The notes beneath the pieces are model-generated. The model worked only from the letters and a program-made list of their open reading frames with translations, was not told where the DNA came from and made no database searches. The position numbers and the translations under genes were made by a program. A stretch of 64,000 bases of DNA from an uncultured Sphingomonadaceae bacterium. GTDB taxonomy: Bacteria; Pseudomonadota; Alphaproteobacteria; Sphingomonadales; Sphingomonadaceae. Positions 8,927 to 19,201 of this stretch are shown piece after piece. The stretch covers positions 186,001 through 250,000 of the forward strand of contig CANMFX010000001.1 in NCBI GenBank assembly GCA_947497315.1, given 5' to 3'. Positions within the stretch are counted from its first letter, which is position 1; every line of letters starts with the position of its first letter.

Positions 8927-10389
8927 TGAACATACCGGTGAACCAGATCAAAACCACATTGGGGGCAAATGACCACCCCTATCGTAATGGCGCCTGGACA
9001 CCGGTATTTGAAGAACTGGAAACCGATCAACTTGAAGTCATCGGGACGATCCCGCCGGATATAGACGGCGTTTACATCCGCAACACCGAAAACCCGGTGC
9101 ACGACAGCATCGGTCGCTATCATCCCTTTGATGGCGACGGGATGATCCATGCTCTTCGGATCAGGGATGGCAAGGCCAGCTATCGCAACCGCTTTGTCCG
9201 CACCAAGGGATTTGAGGCGGAGCAGGAAGCAGGCGAACCTCTATGGGTCGGGATCATGGGCAGACCATCGGATTCCAAGCGGCCCGGCTGGGGCGCGCAT
9301 GGCAGCGTCAAGGACAGCAGTTCCACCGATGTTGTCGTCCATGCCGGGAAAATCCTCTCCACCTTTTACCAATGCGGTGAAGGCTATCAGCTCGATCCGG
9401 AAACCCTGGAAACGCTGGGCACCGCCGACTGGGTGCCCGAAGATGGCATTTCCGCTCACCCCAAGGTCGATGAGAAAACCGGCGAATTGCTGTTTTTCAA
9501 TTACAGCACCAAAGCGCCCTATCTCCATTATGGCGTGGTTGGCCCGGATGATCAGCTCAAACATTTCATTCCGATCGAGCTGCCCGGTGCGCGGCTGCCC
9601 CATGACATGGCGTTCAGTGAGAATTATGCGATTTTCAACGACTGCCCGCTCTATTGGAAACCGGAGCTGATCGAGCAGAATCTCTATGTCCCCTCTTACC
9701 ATCCCGACGAACCGACACGGTTCGGGGTGATCCCGCGCATGGCGCAACCGGAAGACATCATGTGGTTCGATGCCAAGCCGACCTATGTGCTGCACTGGGC
9801 CAATGCCTTTGAAGAGGGCGATGAGCTGGTGCTCGACGGCTATTTCCAGAACCAGCCGGTGCCCAAACCGCTGACCGATTTCCCGGCGGGTTATGAAAGC
9901 ATGGGGGCGAGCATCAATCTGCACAGTTTTCAGCCCGAATTGCATCGCTGGCGGTTTAATCTGAAAACCGGCGAGACGCGGGAAGAAACATTATTCGACG
10001 ACTATCCGGTCGAATTTGGCATGTTCAATCAGCAGGTAGCGGGGCAGCCCTATCGCTATGTCTATAGCGTCACCGGTCATCCCGGCTGGTTCCTGTTCAA
10101 CGGTCTGGTCAAACATGATCTGGAAACCGGTACAGCGGAACGGTTCTATTTTGGCGATGACCGCTTTGGGTCGGAAGCGCCGTTTGTTCCGCGCGAAAAC
10201 CCGCAATCGGAGGATGACGGCTATCTGATCAGCTTCATCACCGATATGGCGCAGGACCGCAGCGAGTGCATCATTGTCGATGCCAAAGACATATCGGCTG
10301 GCCCGATCTGCACGATCATCCTGCCTCACCGGATTAGCAGCGGCACCCATGCAACATGGGCGGACGCGGAACAGATCGGGGCAGTCTAA
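8926..10389 (+). CDS. Carotenoid oxygenase (RPE65/CCD family)
   Basis: A 487-residue non-heme iron dioxygenase of the carotenoid/stilbene cleavage family, a seven-bladed beta-propeller with four histidine ligands. Candidate ligands lie in SAHPKV, LPHDMAF, INLHSFQ and the C-terminal GTHATW. Near the N-terminus YHPFDGDGMIH is the family signature. There is no signal peptide, so it is cytoplasmic or membrane-associated. Substrates in sphingomonad relatives include apocarotenoids and lignin-derived stilbenes; the sequence alone cannot decide. It is joined to dapD by a one-base overlap, though a functional link is not obvious. Confidence 0.9.
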   Translation: MNIPVNQIKTTLGANDHPYRNGAWTPVFEELETDQLEVIGTIPPDIDGVYIRNTENPVHDSIGRYHPFDGDGMIHALRIRDGKASYRNRFVRTKGFEAEQEAGEPLWVGIMGRPSDSKRPGWGAHGSVKDSSSTDVVVHAGKILSTFYQCGEGYQLDPETLETLGTADWVPEDGISAHPKVDEKTGELLFFNYSTKAPYLHYGVVGPDDQLKHFIPIELPGARLPHDMAFSENYAIFNDCPLYWKPELIEQNLYVPSYHPDEPTRFGVIPRMAQPEDIMWFDAKPTYVLHWANAFEEGDELVLDGYFQNQPVPKPLTDFPAGYESMGASINLHSFQPELHRWRFNLKTGETREETLFDDYPVEFGMFNQQVAGQPYRYVYSVTGHPGWFLFNGLVKHDLETGTAERFYFGDDRFGSEAPFVPRENPQSEDDGYLISFITDMAQDRSECIIVDAKDISAGPICTIILPHRISSGTHATWADAEQIGAV

Positions 10390-10390
10390 T

Positions 10391-10551
10391 TCCTCTCGCC
10401 TTGAGGGAGAGGACAGATTTGCTTGCCGATTTATCGGTTAGAAAATCTTGGTGAGGGGTAGGAGAGGATACGCCAAGCCAAACCCCCTCTCCAACTCGAC
10501 TAGGCAGGCAAGCTGCCAAGTCTCCGTTTCCTCTCCCTCAAGGGGAGAGGA
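10391..10551. repeat. 161-bp MITE-like element with 23-bp terminal inverted repeats
   Basis: Seen: 10391-10413 and 10529-10551 are inverted copies of 23 bp with a single mismatch (around TTGAGGGAGAGGA), and each arm is itself nearly palindromic. The interior carries GGTGAGGGG and CCCCCTCTCC tracts. The element occupies the whole gap between the converging carotenoid oxygenase and ruvB genes. It holds no gene. The paired hairpins could also act as a bidirectional transcription stop. Confidence 0.7.
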
Positions 10552-10556
10552 TTGGT

Positions 10557-11588
10557 TTAGTCAAACAGCTGTCCATCCACTTCCTTACCCGCGGGCGGCT
10601 TCAAACCAAGATGCTGCCAGCCGCGATCGTTGAGCGCGCGGCCTCTCGCCGTTCGGGCCACCAGACCCAGTTGGATGAGATAGGGCTCGATCACTTCCTC
10701 GATCGTATCGCGCGGTTCGCTCAAACCTGCTGCTAGTGTTTCGACACCCACCGGACCACCTTTGTAGATATCCGCAATCATATGAAGATAACGGCGATCC
10801 ATGGCGTCAAGGCCGATGCTGTCCACTTCCAGCCGGGTCAGCGAGGCATCAGCGGTTTTCTGATCGACCGTGGCGGTGCCGGAAACATTGGCGAAATCCC
10901 GTACCCGGCGGAGCAGGCGACCAGCGATACGCGGGGTTCCACGCGCGCGCCGCGCAACTTCGGTGGCACCATCGGGCGCGATACCCAGATCGAGCAATTT
11001 GGCCGCGCGGTGGACGACCTTTTCCAGTTCCTCGACGCTGTAAAAATTGAGCCGCACCGGAATGCCGAACCGGTCCCGTAGCGGCGTGGTCAAAAGCCCC
11101 TGCCGTGTGGTCGCGCCGATAAGCGTGAATTGCGGCAAGTCAATCCGCACGCTGCGCGCCGACGGCCCCTCGCCGATGATCAGGTCGAGCGCACGGTCTT
11201 CCATCGCCGGATAAAGCACTTCCTCGACCACCGGATTGAGCCGGTGAATTTCGTCGATGAAAAGAACATCGCCTTCCTCAAGGTTGGTCAGCAGAGCAGC
11301 GAGATCACCGGATTTGGCAATGACCGGCCCGGATGTCGCGCGAAAACCAACGCCCAGTTCGCGGGCAATAATCTGCGCCAGCGTCGTCTTGCCCAACCCC
11401 GGCGGGCCAAAGAACAGCGTGTGATCCAGCGCCTCACTACGGCTTTTCGCAGCCTCGATAAACACGCGCAAATTGGACCGTGCTGCTTCCTGCCCGATAA
11501 ATTCGTCAAGCGATTTCGGGCGTAACGCTGCGTCGATATCTTCGACCTTGCGTTCGGGCGATGAGAGGCGGTCAGGGTCGGTCATCAC
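10557..11588 (-). CDS. ruvB: Holliday junction branch migration helicase RuvB
   Basis: A 343-residue AAA+ ATPase. Walker A is [12 protein letters not shown], Walker [11 protein letters not shown], sensor 1 GATTRQGLL, and the C-terminal winged helix has the arginine-finger region and [12 protein letters not shown]. Together with RuvA it drives branch migration of Holliday junctions. The length matches the family. Its start overlaps the ruvA stop by 4 bp. The order ruvC-ruvA-ruvB on the minus strand is the usual alphaproteobacterial cluster. No SOS box was recognised. Confidence 0.98.
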   Translation of the reverse strand: MMTDPDRLSSPERKVEDIDAALRPKSLDEFIGQEAARSNLRVFIEAAKSRSEALDHTLFFGPPGLGKTTLAQIIARELGVGFRATSGPVIAKSGDLAALLTNLEEGDVLFIDEIHRLNPVVEEVLYPAMEDRALDLIIGEGPSARSVRIDLPQFTLIGATTRQGLLTTPLRDRFGIPVRLNFYSVEELEKVVHRAAKLLDLGIAPDGATEVARRARGTPRIAGRLLRRVRDFANVSGTATVDQKTADASLTRLEVDSIGLDAMDRRYLHMIADIYKGGPVGVETLAAGLSEPRDTIEEVIEPYLIQLGLVARTARGRALNDRGWQHLGLKPPAGKEVDGQLFD

Positions 11589-12190
11589 TTCGCCGCCTTT
11601 TTCAGCGCCAGCCGCACCAGTGCATCCAATGTCACACCATCGCCTGCCTCGGCATCGGCCGCCGCCACAGCCGCACTTGCTTCCGCTGGCTTGAAGCCCA
11701 GATTTTGCAACGCACTGACCGCATCGGCACTGTTGCTTGACGGCGCATGGATCGCGCCGCCGCTGCCCGCAATCGGGTCGGTTGCAATGCCGCCGACCTT
11801 GTCTTTCAGCTCGTTGACAATGCGCAGCGCCAGTTTCGGCCCTACGCCATTGGCACGCGCCACCATCGCCTTGTCGCCGGTGGCCACGGCGCGGAATATC
11901 TCGGCCGTTTCCAGCGCTGAAAGAATCGCCAGCGCGACCTTGCCGCCGACGCCTTGTACGGAAATCAGCAGCCGGAACCAGTCGCGCTCCGACCCCGAGG
12001 CAAAGCCCATCAGGCGCATGTCGGTCTCGCTGACCTGCATTTCGGTATAGATGGTCGCGCCATCGCCGACGCCGCCAATGGCGGTAATGGTCCGCGACGA
12101 GGCAAAGACCAGATAGCCGACGCCGTTCACATCCAGCACGATATTATCCGTGCCGATTTCGTCGATAGTGCCGGTGAGTTTTGCAATCAT
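11585..12190 (-). CDS. ruvA: Holliday junction DNA helicase subunit RuvA
   Basis: A 201-residue protein of normal RuvA length. Domain I is an N-terminal OB fold ([13 protein letters not shown]). Domain II has two helix-hairpin-helix motifs ([20 protein letters not shown] and [16 protein letters not shown]). After an Ala/Ser-rich flexible linker comes the C-terminal domain ([16 protein letters not shown]) that contacts RuvB. It binds the four-way junction as a tetramer. It lies between ruvC (60 bp upstream) and ruvB (4-bp overlap). Confidence 0.97.
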   Translation of the reverse strand: MIAKLTGTIDEIGTDNIVLDVNGVGYLVFASSRTITAIGGVGDGATIYTEMQVSETDMRLMGFASGSERDWFRLLISVQGVGGKVALAILSALETAEIFRAVATGDKAMVARANGVGPKLALRIVNELKDKVGGIATDPIAGSGGAIHAPSSNSADAVSALQNLGFKPAEASAAVAAADAEAGDGVTLDALVRLALKKAAK

Positions 12191-12249
12191 AAAAGTGTTT
12201 TAGCGCGACTGGCGAATCTGTCGAGTTTTTGTTTTGTTCTTTTTTACTC

Positions 12250-12720
12250 TCAACGTTTTCGATGATGCGCATGGGTGATCGCCACGGCCAGCGCGTCGGC
12301 AGCATCATGCCCGGCCAGCTTCACGCCGGGTAACAGGATTTTGAGCATTGCCTGCACCTGATCCTTGTCCGCCTTGCCGACACCAACCACCGATTTTTTG
12401 ACCGCCCGCGCGGCATATTCTCCGACCTCAATCCCGGAACGCGACGCACCGAGCAGCACGACACCGCGTGCTTGACCGAGCTTCAGGGTGCTTTGCGGGT
12501 TGGAATTGACGAACACTTCCTCGACCGCCGCCGCATCCGGTTTATATTCGAGCAGCAGGTCGGTAAGTTCCAGATCGAGCTTCAGCAAACGGCTCGCCAG
12601 CTGCATTTTCGGATCGGTCTTTATCTGCCCATTGGCGATATGCGACAGCCGATTGCCTTCGGCGCTAATCACACCCCAGCCGGTTGTGCCAAGGCCAGGG
12701 TCGAGGCCCAAGATAATCAT
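12250..12720 (-). CDS. ruvC: Crossover junction endodeoxyribonuclease RuvC
   Basis: A 156-residue Holliday junction resolvase. The first catalytic aspartate lies in [13 protein letters not shown] (D7); acidic residues in [12 protein letters not shown] and the C-terminal [14 protein letters not shown] complete the metal site. The length is slightly shorter than E. coli RuvC (173) but typical of Alphaproteobacteria. It starts 10 bp after the YebC stop and precedes ruvA. Together RuvABC processes recombination intermediates. Confidence 0.97.
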   Translation of the reverse strand: MIILGLDPGLGTTGWGVISAEGNRLSHIANGQIKTDPKMQLASRLLKLDLELTDLLLEYKPDAAAVEEVFVNSNPQSTLKLGQARGVVLLGASRSGIEVGEYAARAVKKSVVGVGKADKDQVQAMLKILLPGVKLAGHDAADALAVAITHAHHRKR

Positions 12721-12730
12721 GGCTTCATGA

Positions 12731-13480
12731 TCACCCGGCGTTCAGTTTTTCCATGATCTCGTCGGAAACGCTGTAATTGCCGTGCACGGCCTGGACATCA
12801 TCGTCTTCTTCCAGCGCGTCGATCAGGTTCAGCAACGTTTCCGCTTGGGCCGCATCGACTTCCACTTCTACCGAAGGCTTCCATGCCAGTTTCACGCTTT
12901 CCGCTTCGCCAAGAGATTTTTCCAGTGCACCGGCAACCTCATGCAAATCTTCCATCGCGGTCCAGATTTCATGGCCATCGTCGGAAGACTGGATGTCATC
13001 GCCGCCGGCTTCCATCACCGCTTCCATGACTGTGTCCTCATCACCGGCACTGGCGGGATAGGCTATATAGCCAACCCGTTCAAAACCGTGGGATACCGAA
13101 CCGCTTTCCCCCATATTGCCGCCATTGCGCGAGAAGATGGTGCGCACATTGGTCACGGTGCGATTGGTATTGTCTGTCAGCGCTTCGACGATCAACGACA
13201 CGCCGCCCGGGCCAAAGCCTTCATAGCGGACTTCTTTATAGTCATCGCCTTCATTGGCCGATGCCTTGTCGATGGCGCGCTGGATATTATCCTTTGGCAT
13301 GGACTGGCCCTTGGCATTATTCACTGCCAGCCGCAGCCGCGGGTTCATGTCAGGGTCGGGCATGCCCGACTTTGCCGCCACGGTAATCTCCCGGCTGAGT
13401 TTCGAGAACATCGCCGAGCGCTTCTTGTCCTGCGCGCCCTTGCGGTGCTTGATATTTGCAAATTTACTATGGCCTGCCAT
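12731..13480 (-). CDS. YebC/PmpR-family protein
   Basis: A 249-residue member of the YebC/TACO1 family. The N-terminus [18 protein letters not shown] is nearly invariant in the family; [17 protein letters not shown] and the acidic C-terminal domain are also present. Members have been reported both as DNA-binding regulators (PmpR) and as factors that relieve ribosome stalling at proline-rich sequences, and which applies here is not visible. It is the first gene of a minus-strand run into ruvC, ruvA and ruvB, a neighbour relation conserved in many bacteria. Confidence 0.95.
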   Translation of the reverse strand: MAGHSKFANIKHRKGAQDKKRSAMFSKLSREITVAAKSGMPDPDMNPRLRLAVNNAKGQSMPKDNIQRAIDKASANEGDDYKEVRYEGFGPGGVSLIVEALTDNTNRTVTNVRTIFSRNGGNMGESGSVSHGFERVGYIAYPASAGDEDTVMEAVMEAGGDDIQSSDDGHEIWTAMEDLHEVAGALEKSLGEAESVKLAWKPSVEVEVDAAQAETLLNLIDALEEDDDVQAVHGNYSVSDEIMEKLNAG

Positions 13481-13527
13481 ATGATTCGTCCGTACCTGAA
13501 TTTAATAATGTTGAGGCTCTTTGCCGC

Positions 13528-14295
13528 ATGTTCGAACCCAACTCAACCATTGGATGGGCAATTGGTCGGATGACCATGATCACGGGCGACCTGATCCTGT
13601 TCCTGCGCGCACCGAAACTGGAAGATAGCGGGTGGCAAGCAGAGCGCAAGCCAACGGATCTGATTTGGCTTTTTCTGGTCAATTGCATGATCGTGGCGAC
13701 CATCGCCGCCATTCTCGTGCCCGTCATGCTGGCTTTCGGTATTTCCATGTCGAACAGCATGTCAGACCTGTTCCAGCGACCGGTCTGGCAACTGCTGCTC
13801 ATCGTCGTGGTCGTCGGGCCGATTTTTGAAGAGTTGATGTTCCGGTCGTGGCTCAGCGGTTCGCCGCGGCTCCTGATACCCTTTTCCGGTCTCTTTCTGT
13901 GGATGGCATTGACATATAGCTATGAGCAATTGGGGTTGGCCGGACCTGCTTCCATGGGCACAGCGGTTCTGCTGGCCCTGATCGCCAGCGCCGTTCTGAT
14001 CGGTGTGATCGCATGGTGGAGCCGGCCGGTGCCGAACTGGTATGTCCGAATTTTCCCTGTGATCTTCTGGATCCAGGCCCTGCTCTTTGGCTCCGTGCAC
14101 GTGTTTAACTATGCCGGTGACAATCCCGCCGCATTGCTGCCCTTTGTTCTGCCGCAAATAGTTGGCGGATTGATCTGGGGTTATGCCAGAATTCGCTATG
14201 ACTGGTGGGCCAATATAATCATGCACATGGCTTATAATCTGATCGCGACCAGCGGGCTGGTTTACATACTGCTGACGCGGCCGGACGTCCTCTAG
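13528..14295 (+). CDS. CPBP-family intramembrane metalloprotease-like protein
   Basis: A 255-residue membrane protein with about seven helices. It shows all three CPBP/Rce1 (Abi) motifs: EELMFRSWL (EExxxR), FGSVHVFNY (FxxxH) and NIIMHMAYN (H). These place the glutamate and histidines of an intramembrane endopeptidase. I start it at the ATG at 13528 rather than an upstream frame that would overlap the divergent YebC gene. Family members mature prenylated proteins or bacteriocins, or act in immunity; no bacteriocin gene is adjacent, so the substrate is unknown. Confidence 0.85.
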   Translation: MFEPNSTIGWAIGRMTMITGDLILFLRAPKLEDSGWQAERKPTDLIWLFLVNCMIVATIAAILVPVMLAFGISMSNSMSDLFQRPVWQLLLIVVVVGPIFEELMFRSWLSGSPRLLIPFSGLFLWMALTYSYEQLGLAGPASMGTAVLLALIASAVLIGVIAWWSRPVPNWYVRIFPVIFWIQALLFGSVHVFNYAGDNPAALLPFVLPQIVGGLIWGYARIRYDWWANIIMHMAYNLIATSGLVYILLTRPDVL

Positions 14296-14612
14296 TCGGT
14301 AACGACCGCAGTTCCCGAAGCCGATACCATCAGCATCGACCCCTTGTCGCCCACCACCTCATAGTCAAGATCCACACCGACCACCGCATTGGCACCGAGT
14401 TTCGCGGCTTCCGCCTGCATTTCCAGCAAAGCTTCGTCGCGCGCGCGTTTCAAGACATTTTCATATTTGCCGGAACGCCCGCCAACAATGTCGGTGATGC
14501 TGGCAAACAGGTCGCGGAACAGGTTCGCGCCGACAATCACCTCGCCAATAACGATCCCGCGATAATCGCGGATCGCTTTTCCTTCAATGCTGGGTGTTGT
14601 CGTGACAATCAT
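14292..14612 (-). CDS. YbjQ-family (heavy-metal-binding domain) protein
   Basis: A 106-residue protein matching the YbjQ/UPF0145 family: [14 protein letters not shown], then [35 protein letters not shown] and [16 protein letters not shown]. The family forms pentamers and is often labelled putative heavy-metal-binding; its function is not established. It converges on the CPBP gene with a 4-bp overlap of the two stops. Expression signals are not evident. Confidence 0.9.
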   Translation of the reverse strand: MIVTTTPSIEGKAIRDYRGIVIGEVIVGANLFRDLFASITDIVGGRSGKYENVLKRARDEALLEMQAEAAKLGANAVVGVDLDYEVVGDKGSMLMVSASGTAVVTD

Positions 14613-14654
14613 GCTTGCTCTCCCGATGTGAAGGCAGGGATGTTAGCCGATCGT

Positions 14655-14897
14655 TCAGGCGAGACCAAGGGCCGACTTATAGGTGTCGAGTATCGCTTCC
14701 ATTTCCTGACGGTCATGGGTTTCCATTTTGCGCAGGCGAACGATCTGGCGCATGATTTTCGCGTCATAGCCCTGCGATTTCGCTTCGGAATAGACATCGC
14801 GAATATCGTCGGCAATGCCCTTTTTCTCTTCTTCCAGCCGCTCAATACGCTCGATAAACAGACGCAGCTGGTCTGCGGCAACATTGCCTTCACTCAT
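14655..14897 (-). CDS. gapR: GapR-like nucleoid-associated protein (DUF2312)
   Basis: An 80-residue, highly helical basic protein. [18 protein letters not shown] begins a coiled coil, and [18 protein letters not shown] is the basic stretch that contacts DNA; the C-terminal helix reads [14 protein letters not shown]. This is the DUF2312 family, whose Caulobacter member GapR forms dimers and tetramers that clamp AT-rich overtwisted DNA ahead of replication and transcription. I use the ATG at 14897; a TTG two codons earlier is possible. Identity as a GapR homologue is firm; the in vivo role is inferred. Confidence 0.9.
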   Translation of the reverse strand: MSEGNVAADQLRLFIERIERLEEEKKGIADDIRDVYSEAKSQGYDAKIMRQIVRLRKMETHDRQEMEAILDTYKSALGLA

Positions 14898-14941
14898 TCT
14901 CAAATTCCCTAGAAATTATATTTCGGATTCGGATGCCGTCT

Positions 14942-15250
14942 TTAATCGACGCTCTCATTCTTGGCTACGCTTTCCTTCAGGCGTTGCAGCTTTTCCGGCG
15001 TCGCCTCGGTCTGGAATTTTCGCTTCCATTCGGAAGACGGCATGCCGTGAATGGCCATGCGCGCCTCTTCCTTGGTCATGTTGCCGCCTGCATCATTGGT
15101 CGCTTCCATGACCCAGTCGGCCAGACAATTGCGGCAGAAACCAGCAAGCCCCATCAGGTCGATATTTTCCGCATCATGGCGGTGCTGCAAATGCTTGACC
15201 AGACGGCGAAAGGCCGCCGCAGCCGCTGCATCAGAAATTTGTTCTGTCAT
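14942..15250 (-). CDS. DUF1244 family protein
   Basis: A 102-residue conserved protein. The core LVKHLQHRHDAENIDLMGLA followed by GFCRNCLADWVMEA is the DUF1244 signature, with a conserved CxxC (FCRNC) that could bind metal or be redox-active. MTKEEARMAIHGMPSSEWK is the second conserved block. No function is established for the family. It lies just upstream of gapR on the same strand, 45 bp away, so they may be cotranscribed, and divergent from pyk. Confidence 0.88.
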   Translation of the reverse strand: MTEQISDAAAAAAFRRLVKHLQHRHDAENIDLMGLAGFCRNCLADWVMEATNDAGGNMTKEEARMAIHGMPSSEWKRKFQTEATPEKLQRLKESVAKNESVD

Positions 15251-15339
15251 GTGAAATGCTTCCGTTGCTTTTTGTTTTTATCCTGTCATGATTTGGGGCT
15301 AACAGGCGTGAATTTAAAGCACCAAAACAGGAATTTTCG

Positions 15340-16791
15340 ATGGCAGCGCATATGTTCTCCCGCGACCGCAAAGTAAAGGTGCTTGCCACCCTTGGTCCGG
15401 CCAGCGGCAGTCCGGCCATGATCGAGAAAATGTACAAAGCCGGTGTGGATGCGTTTCGCATGAACATGAGCCATGGCGAACACAAGGCCCATGCCAAAAA
15501 TGTCGATTCAATCCGCGCGCTGGAGAAAAAAGTCGGGCGGCCGATTACAATCCTGGCTGATTTGCAAGGTCCGAAACTACGCATCGGAACCTTTGCCAAG
15601 GCGCCTGTGACCTTGAAAACCGGGGGCAAATTTACTCTCGATCTGCAAAAGAAAAAGGGCGATGCCAAGCGAGTCAACCTGCCGCACCGCGAAATTATCG
15701 AGACGCTGGAGCCCGGCCATACGCTGCTTCTGGACGACGGCAAGATCCGGCTGGAGGTTACCAAGGCCGATGGGAAAAGCGTCGAAACCAAGGTGATAGT
15801 CGGCGGGCCGATTTCGGATCGCAAGGGCGTGAACGTGCCCGAAGTGGTGCTGCCTGTCAGCTCCCTCACCGACAAGGATCGCAGAGACCTGACTTTTGCG
15901 TTGGAACAGAATGTCGACTGGATCGCACTGAGTTTCGTACAGCGCCCAGAAGATGTTGCCGAAGCACGGCGACTGATTGGCGGCAAGGCAGCCTTGCTGG
16001 CAAAGATTGAAAAACCGGCTGCGATAGACAGGCTGGATGAAATATTGGAGCTGTCCGATGCGGTGATGGTCGCGCGCGGTGATCTGGGCGTCGAATTGCT
16101 GCCAGAACAGGTCCCACCATTACAGAAACAGATTGTCGCCTCTGCGCGCAAGTTAGGTCGTCCGGTGGTGGTCGCGACCCAGATGCTGGAATCGATGATC
16201 AAGTCGCCAACACCAACGCGGGCCGAAGTTTCTGATGTCGCGACCGCGATCTATGACGGGGCCGATGCCATCATGCTGTCCGCAGAATCCGCCGTTGGCG
16301 ACTGGCCGATTGAATCGGCAACCATGATGGACCGAATTGCGGCACAGGTTGAAAATGACCCCTCTTATGCCGAGCGTGTGCATTTCACCGAGACGGTGCC
16401 GGATGAAACAACCGCCGATGCGCTGGCCGCTGCGAGCTATAATATCGCGAGGACAATAGAAACGTCGGCCATCGTATGTTTCACGACATCCGGCTCGACC
16501 GCGCGCCGCATGGCGAGAGAGCGGCCTTCGGTGCCCTTGCTGGTACTGACCCCCAATCGCCAGACCGCACGCCGCGTCGGCCTGCTATGGGGCGCTCATG
16601 CCGTCGTCACCCGCGATGTCAGCGATTTTGAAGAAATGATCGCCAAGGCCAAGCGCATGGCCCTGCGCCACAAACTCGGCGAAGCCGGCTCGCGGCTAAT
16701 CGTCTGTGCTGGTGTACCCTTTGGAACACCGGGATCGACCAACTTGCTGCACGTCGTGCGGCTGAGCGGGAATGAGTTGAAGGGTGGTTAA
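15340..16791 (+). CDS. pyk: Pyruvate kinase
   Basis: A 483-residue glycolytic enzyme converting phosphoenolpyruvate and ADP to pyruvate and ATP. Motifs: KVLATLGPASGSPAMIEKM and FRMNMSHG at the N-terminus, ADLQGPKLRIG, the catalytic LAKIEKPAAIDRLDEIL (active-site lysine) and the Mg-binding MVARGDLGVELL. VVATQMLESMIKSPTPTRAE follows. The C-terminal domain (380-483) is normal. The protein is complete. It is monocistronic between the divergent DUF1244 gene and a candidate terminator. Confidence 0.97.
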   Translation: MAAHMFSRDRKVKVLATLGPASGSPAMIEKMYKAGVDAFRMNMSHGEHKAHAKNVDSIRALEKKVGRPITILADLQGPKLRIGTFAKAPVTLKTGGKFTLDLQKKKGDAKRVNLPHREIIETLEPGHTLLLDDGKIRLEVTKADGKSVETKVIVGGPISDRKGVNVPEVVLPVSSLTDKDRRDLTFALEQNVDWIALSFVQRPEDVAEARRLIGGKAALLAKIEKPAAIDRLDEILELSDAVMVARGDLGVELLPEQVPPLQKQIVASARKLGRPVVVATQMLESMIKSPTPTRAEVSDVATAIYDGADAIMLSAESAVGDWPIESATMMDRIAAQVENDPSYAERVHFTETVPDETTADALAAASYNIARTIETSAIVCFTTSGSTARRMARERPSVPLLVLTPNRQTARRVGLLWGAHAVVTRDVSDFEEMIAKAKRMALRHKLGEAGSRLIVCAGVPFGTPGSTNLLHVVRLSGNELKGG

Positions 16792-16805
16792 ACGGACTGG
16801 GCCGT

Positions 16806-16825
16806 GACGTTTCAACGTCCTTTTT
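16806..16825 (+). terminator. Weak candidate terminator after pyk
   Basis: Seen: a short inverted repeat GACGTT/AACGTC followed by CTTTTT, 15 bp beyond the pyk stop. The stem is only 5-6 bp, so termination efficiency is uncertain. Confidence 0.35.
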
Positions 16826-16893
16826 GGGCACAAAAGCGGACACTCTTTCCAGGAACGTTGCTTTCTCAAAACCAAAGCCAGCCCCCGCGATTG

Positions 16894-19029
16894 TCACTCG
16901 ATTTCTCCCGGTCGATATGATTTTATGGCTGATTTCTTGATATCTTTTGCATCGAACCAGGCCGGTTTTAGCTTTTGCCTAACGTACAACCCCGCCTGAT
17001 CGAAATAATGAACAGATTGCGGATCCCTACTCTGTCCATAGGCCATAACTGATCGGGCTTTCACCTTGGGAGAAAATTCCACCACGCTTACATAGGAATG
17101 GCCATGACTACCGTAACCTTTCCCTGATCCATCTTCGCTTTGGGTATTGAACGTCATGATCGCACCCATATAAAACGGCGTACCGGGCGACGGTAGATCA
17201 TGTTGCGAAAGCGGCTCATTGGTTTCGCCATCCGGTTCCGGTCTTCTTAACCTGTTAAAATGGCCATATGGAACTCGCCAGTCGCCGTGATATTTTTCCA
17301 GAAGCGCAGTTGCCTTTCGGAGCCGGTTGATTGTCGGATAGGCTGAGTCATCACCGCGAATGTGGAACATGGTGACGTAGAGCGCTGCCCCAATTGAGTC
17401 AGTACCTGCCCGTTTATCCCAGTTGTTCAGGATATTCAGCGCTTCCTTCAACTCCGGTTCCGCCTTTTTGCCGTCCGGTGGAGATTGTGCCCATTCTGCA
17501 TTCAGTTTCATGACATCGGCTAAGGCGGTGGGCAGATAAGTATCGAATGCAAATTGTGACAATTGCCCAAGTGTTATTTTCTCCTCTGCCGTGATCAATT
17601 GTCTGGATCGCTTAGCAATCGCTGTGTCACGGTCGGATCCGAAAATATATGCCGGATAATCTGACTTCACCGGATTACTGCCATGCGTAGTAAAAAAAGG
17701 CGCGCTGTTGGAGTTTTGTAGATAACCCGAAGCCGGGTCTTCAACCTGTGGAAGCTCTTCAAGAGAGAAAAAACCCCTCCAGTCTGTTTCCGGATTGCTG
17801 CCGTCGACGGGTTTGGACCAGTCAAATTTGGAATTGCGGACAGGAATAGCACCGCCATAGACGTAAAATATATGACCGTCCTGCCCCGCATAAATCAAAT
17901 TGTTATAGGTCAGGTTCATGGGAGCGATAGCCCGTTTAAACTCCGGTAGATTGCGAGCCTTGCTCATATTGAAAAACTGTTCCAGCACGCCTCCTTTGGA
18001 CAGCTTGGCCACTCTTAGCGCAAGGCGTTTGCCTTCTGGTCCATCGAACAGCGGACCGTGTCGAGATTTTTCAAAAACATGCTCTTGGTGTGTCATTCCA
18101 TCTGGCGCGGCGACCGCAATGTTTTCAGTCCACTTCGTAGTTTCCAGTATCTGGTTGCCATATTGGTATAAGCCAGAGGCGTTATCGACGAATTTCTCTT
18201 CATAGACATCGTTGATGTCAGGGTCATTTGCTGTGATCGACCAACCCATATCCCCATTGTGGCCGGAAATCGGTAAAATCCCTATTCCATATGCCAGCTG
18301 ACCGGAAACGTTCAGACCTTCATCGCTGTGAAGAGACATTTCATAAGGCGCATCAAGCGGAATATGCGGATTGATAAACAACATGGGATGTCCCGAGGCG
18401 CTTTTGGATGGTCCGATCGCCCACATGGTTGAGGCAAGATATCCGGAAAATGCAGCGAGAATATTGGGTTGCCCGATCTGTTTTTGGGTTTTCCCGTCAA
18501 TGCCCGAGACATGAAATAAACGATAACCGACCAGGGCATGCCACGGCTCAAATTGTGTGATCAACTTGGGTTTGATATCGGGCCGGGTCTTCAAAAAATA
18601 GTTCATGCCCTCTGCAAAAGCATCGCACAGCGCCTTAATTTCCTCTGGTGCATCCAAATATTCCTGCCTGGAATGTTTTTCGATTTCCAGCTTTCTCAGA
18701 AAAATATCCCACGGCAGCCAGTCAGATCCGCTAACTGATGCGGTCTGCCCCAATAGCTTTATATATGCCTGCTCCATGTAGTGAAATTCATCTTCGGCAC
18801 GCGCATAAGTAGCGCCGAAAACAACACTGGCATTCGTAGGCCCAAAAACATGCGGAACGCCAAACTTATCCCTGATGATTGTTACATTCTTCGCCAGAGT
18901 AGGGGCATCTACAAATGTATCTGAAACTGATGGGCTGTTAGGTCGGATTTCTGAATCGTGCAGCGCGCAGCTTCCCGACACCAGCAGGAACGGCAGCATA
19001 ACGGCCAAGCGGATTATTCTGTATAGCAT
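16894..19029 (-). CDS. Penicillin acylase family protein (Ntn hydrolase; possible acyl-homoserine-lactone acylase)
   Basis: A 711-residue secreted or lipoprotein-like precursor with an N-terminal hydrophobic signal ending near C21 (imperfect lipobox). The alpha-chain region carries IIRDKFGVPHVFGPTNASVV and FGATYARAEDEFHYMEQ, typical of the penicillin G/AHL acylase family. The expected self-cleavage site and N-terminal nucleophile is near S200 in LASTMWAIGPSKSASGHPML, followed by NPHIPL. The beta chain holds SITANDPDINDVY and the C-terminal GSHGHSYVSVVEF block. Family members hydrolyse amide bonds of penicillins, AHL signals or pyoverdine precursors; the substrate here is open. The gene is richer in A+T than its neighbours and divergent from an AraC regulator that probably controls it. 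Confidence 0.87.
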   Translation of the reverse strand: MLYRIIRLAVMLPFLLVSGSCALHDSEIRPNSPSVSDTFVDAPTLAKNVTIIRDKFGVPHVFGPTNASVVFGATYARAEDEFHYMEQAYIKLLGQTASVSGSDWLPWDIFLRKLEIEKHSRQEYLDAPEEIKALCDAFAEGMNYFLKTRPDIKPKLITQFEPWHALVGYRLFHVSGIDGKTQKQIGQPNILAAFSGYLASTMWAIGPSKSASGHPMLFINPHIPLDAPYEMSLHSDEGLNVSGQLAYGIGILPISGHNGDMGWSITANDPDINDVYEEKFVDNASGLYQYGNQILETTKWTENIAVAAPDGMTHQEHVFEKSRHGPLFDGPEGKRLALRVAKLSKGGVLEQFFNMSKARNLPEFKRAIAPMNLTYNNLIYAGQDGHIFYVYGGAIPVRNSKFDWSKPVDGSNPETDWRGFFSLEELPQVEDPASGYLQNSNSAPFFTTHGSNPVKSDYPAYIFGSDRDTAIAKRSRQLITAEEKITLGQLSQFAFDTYLPTALADVMKLNAEWAQSPPDGKKAEPELKEALNILNNWDKRAGTDSIGAALYVTMFHIRGDDSAYPTINRLRKATALLEKYHGDWRVPYGHFNRLRRPEPDGETNEPLSQHDLPSPGTPFYMGAIMTFNTQSEDGSGKGYGSHGHSYVSVVEFSPKVKARSVMAYGQSRDPQSVHYFDQAGLYVRQKLKPAWFDAKDIKKSAIKSYRPGEIE

Positions 19030-19201
19030 CTACAAACCTCTTTGTTTGGTAAGCGGATTGCCGGTTAGATCAGAAGACAGCCGGTGGCGTCCGTTTGGAT
19101 GCGGCCGGACGAAATAATCCGGTTGTGATTGTTTGGTTATAGACACCGGTTCGGCTAAGAGAGATGACACTGCATCACTTAACCGGCAGCTGTCTCACCT
19201 T

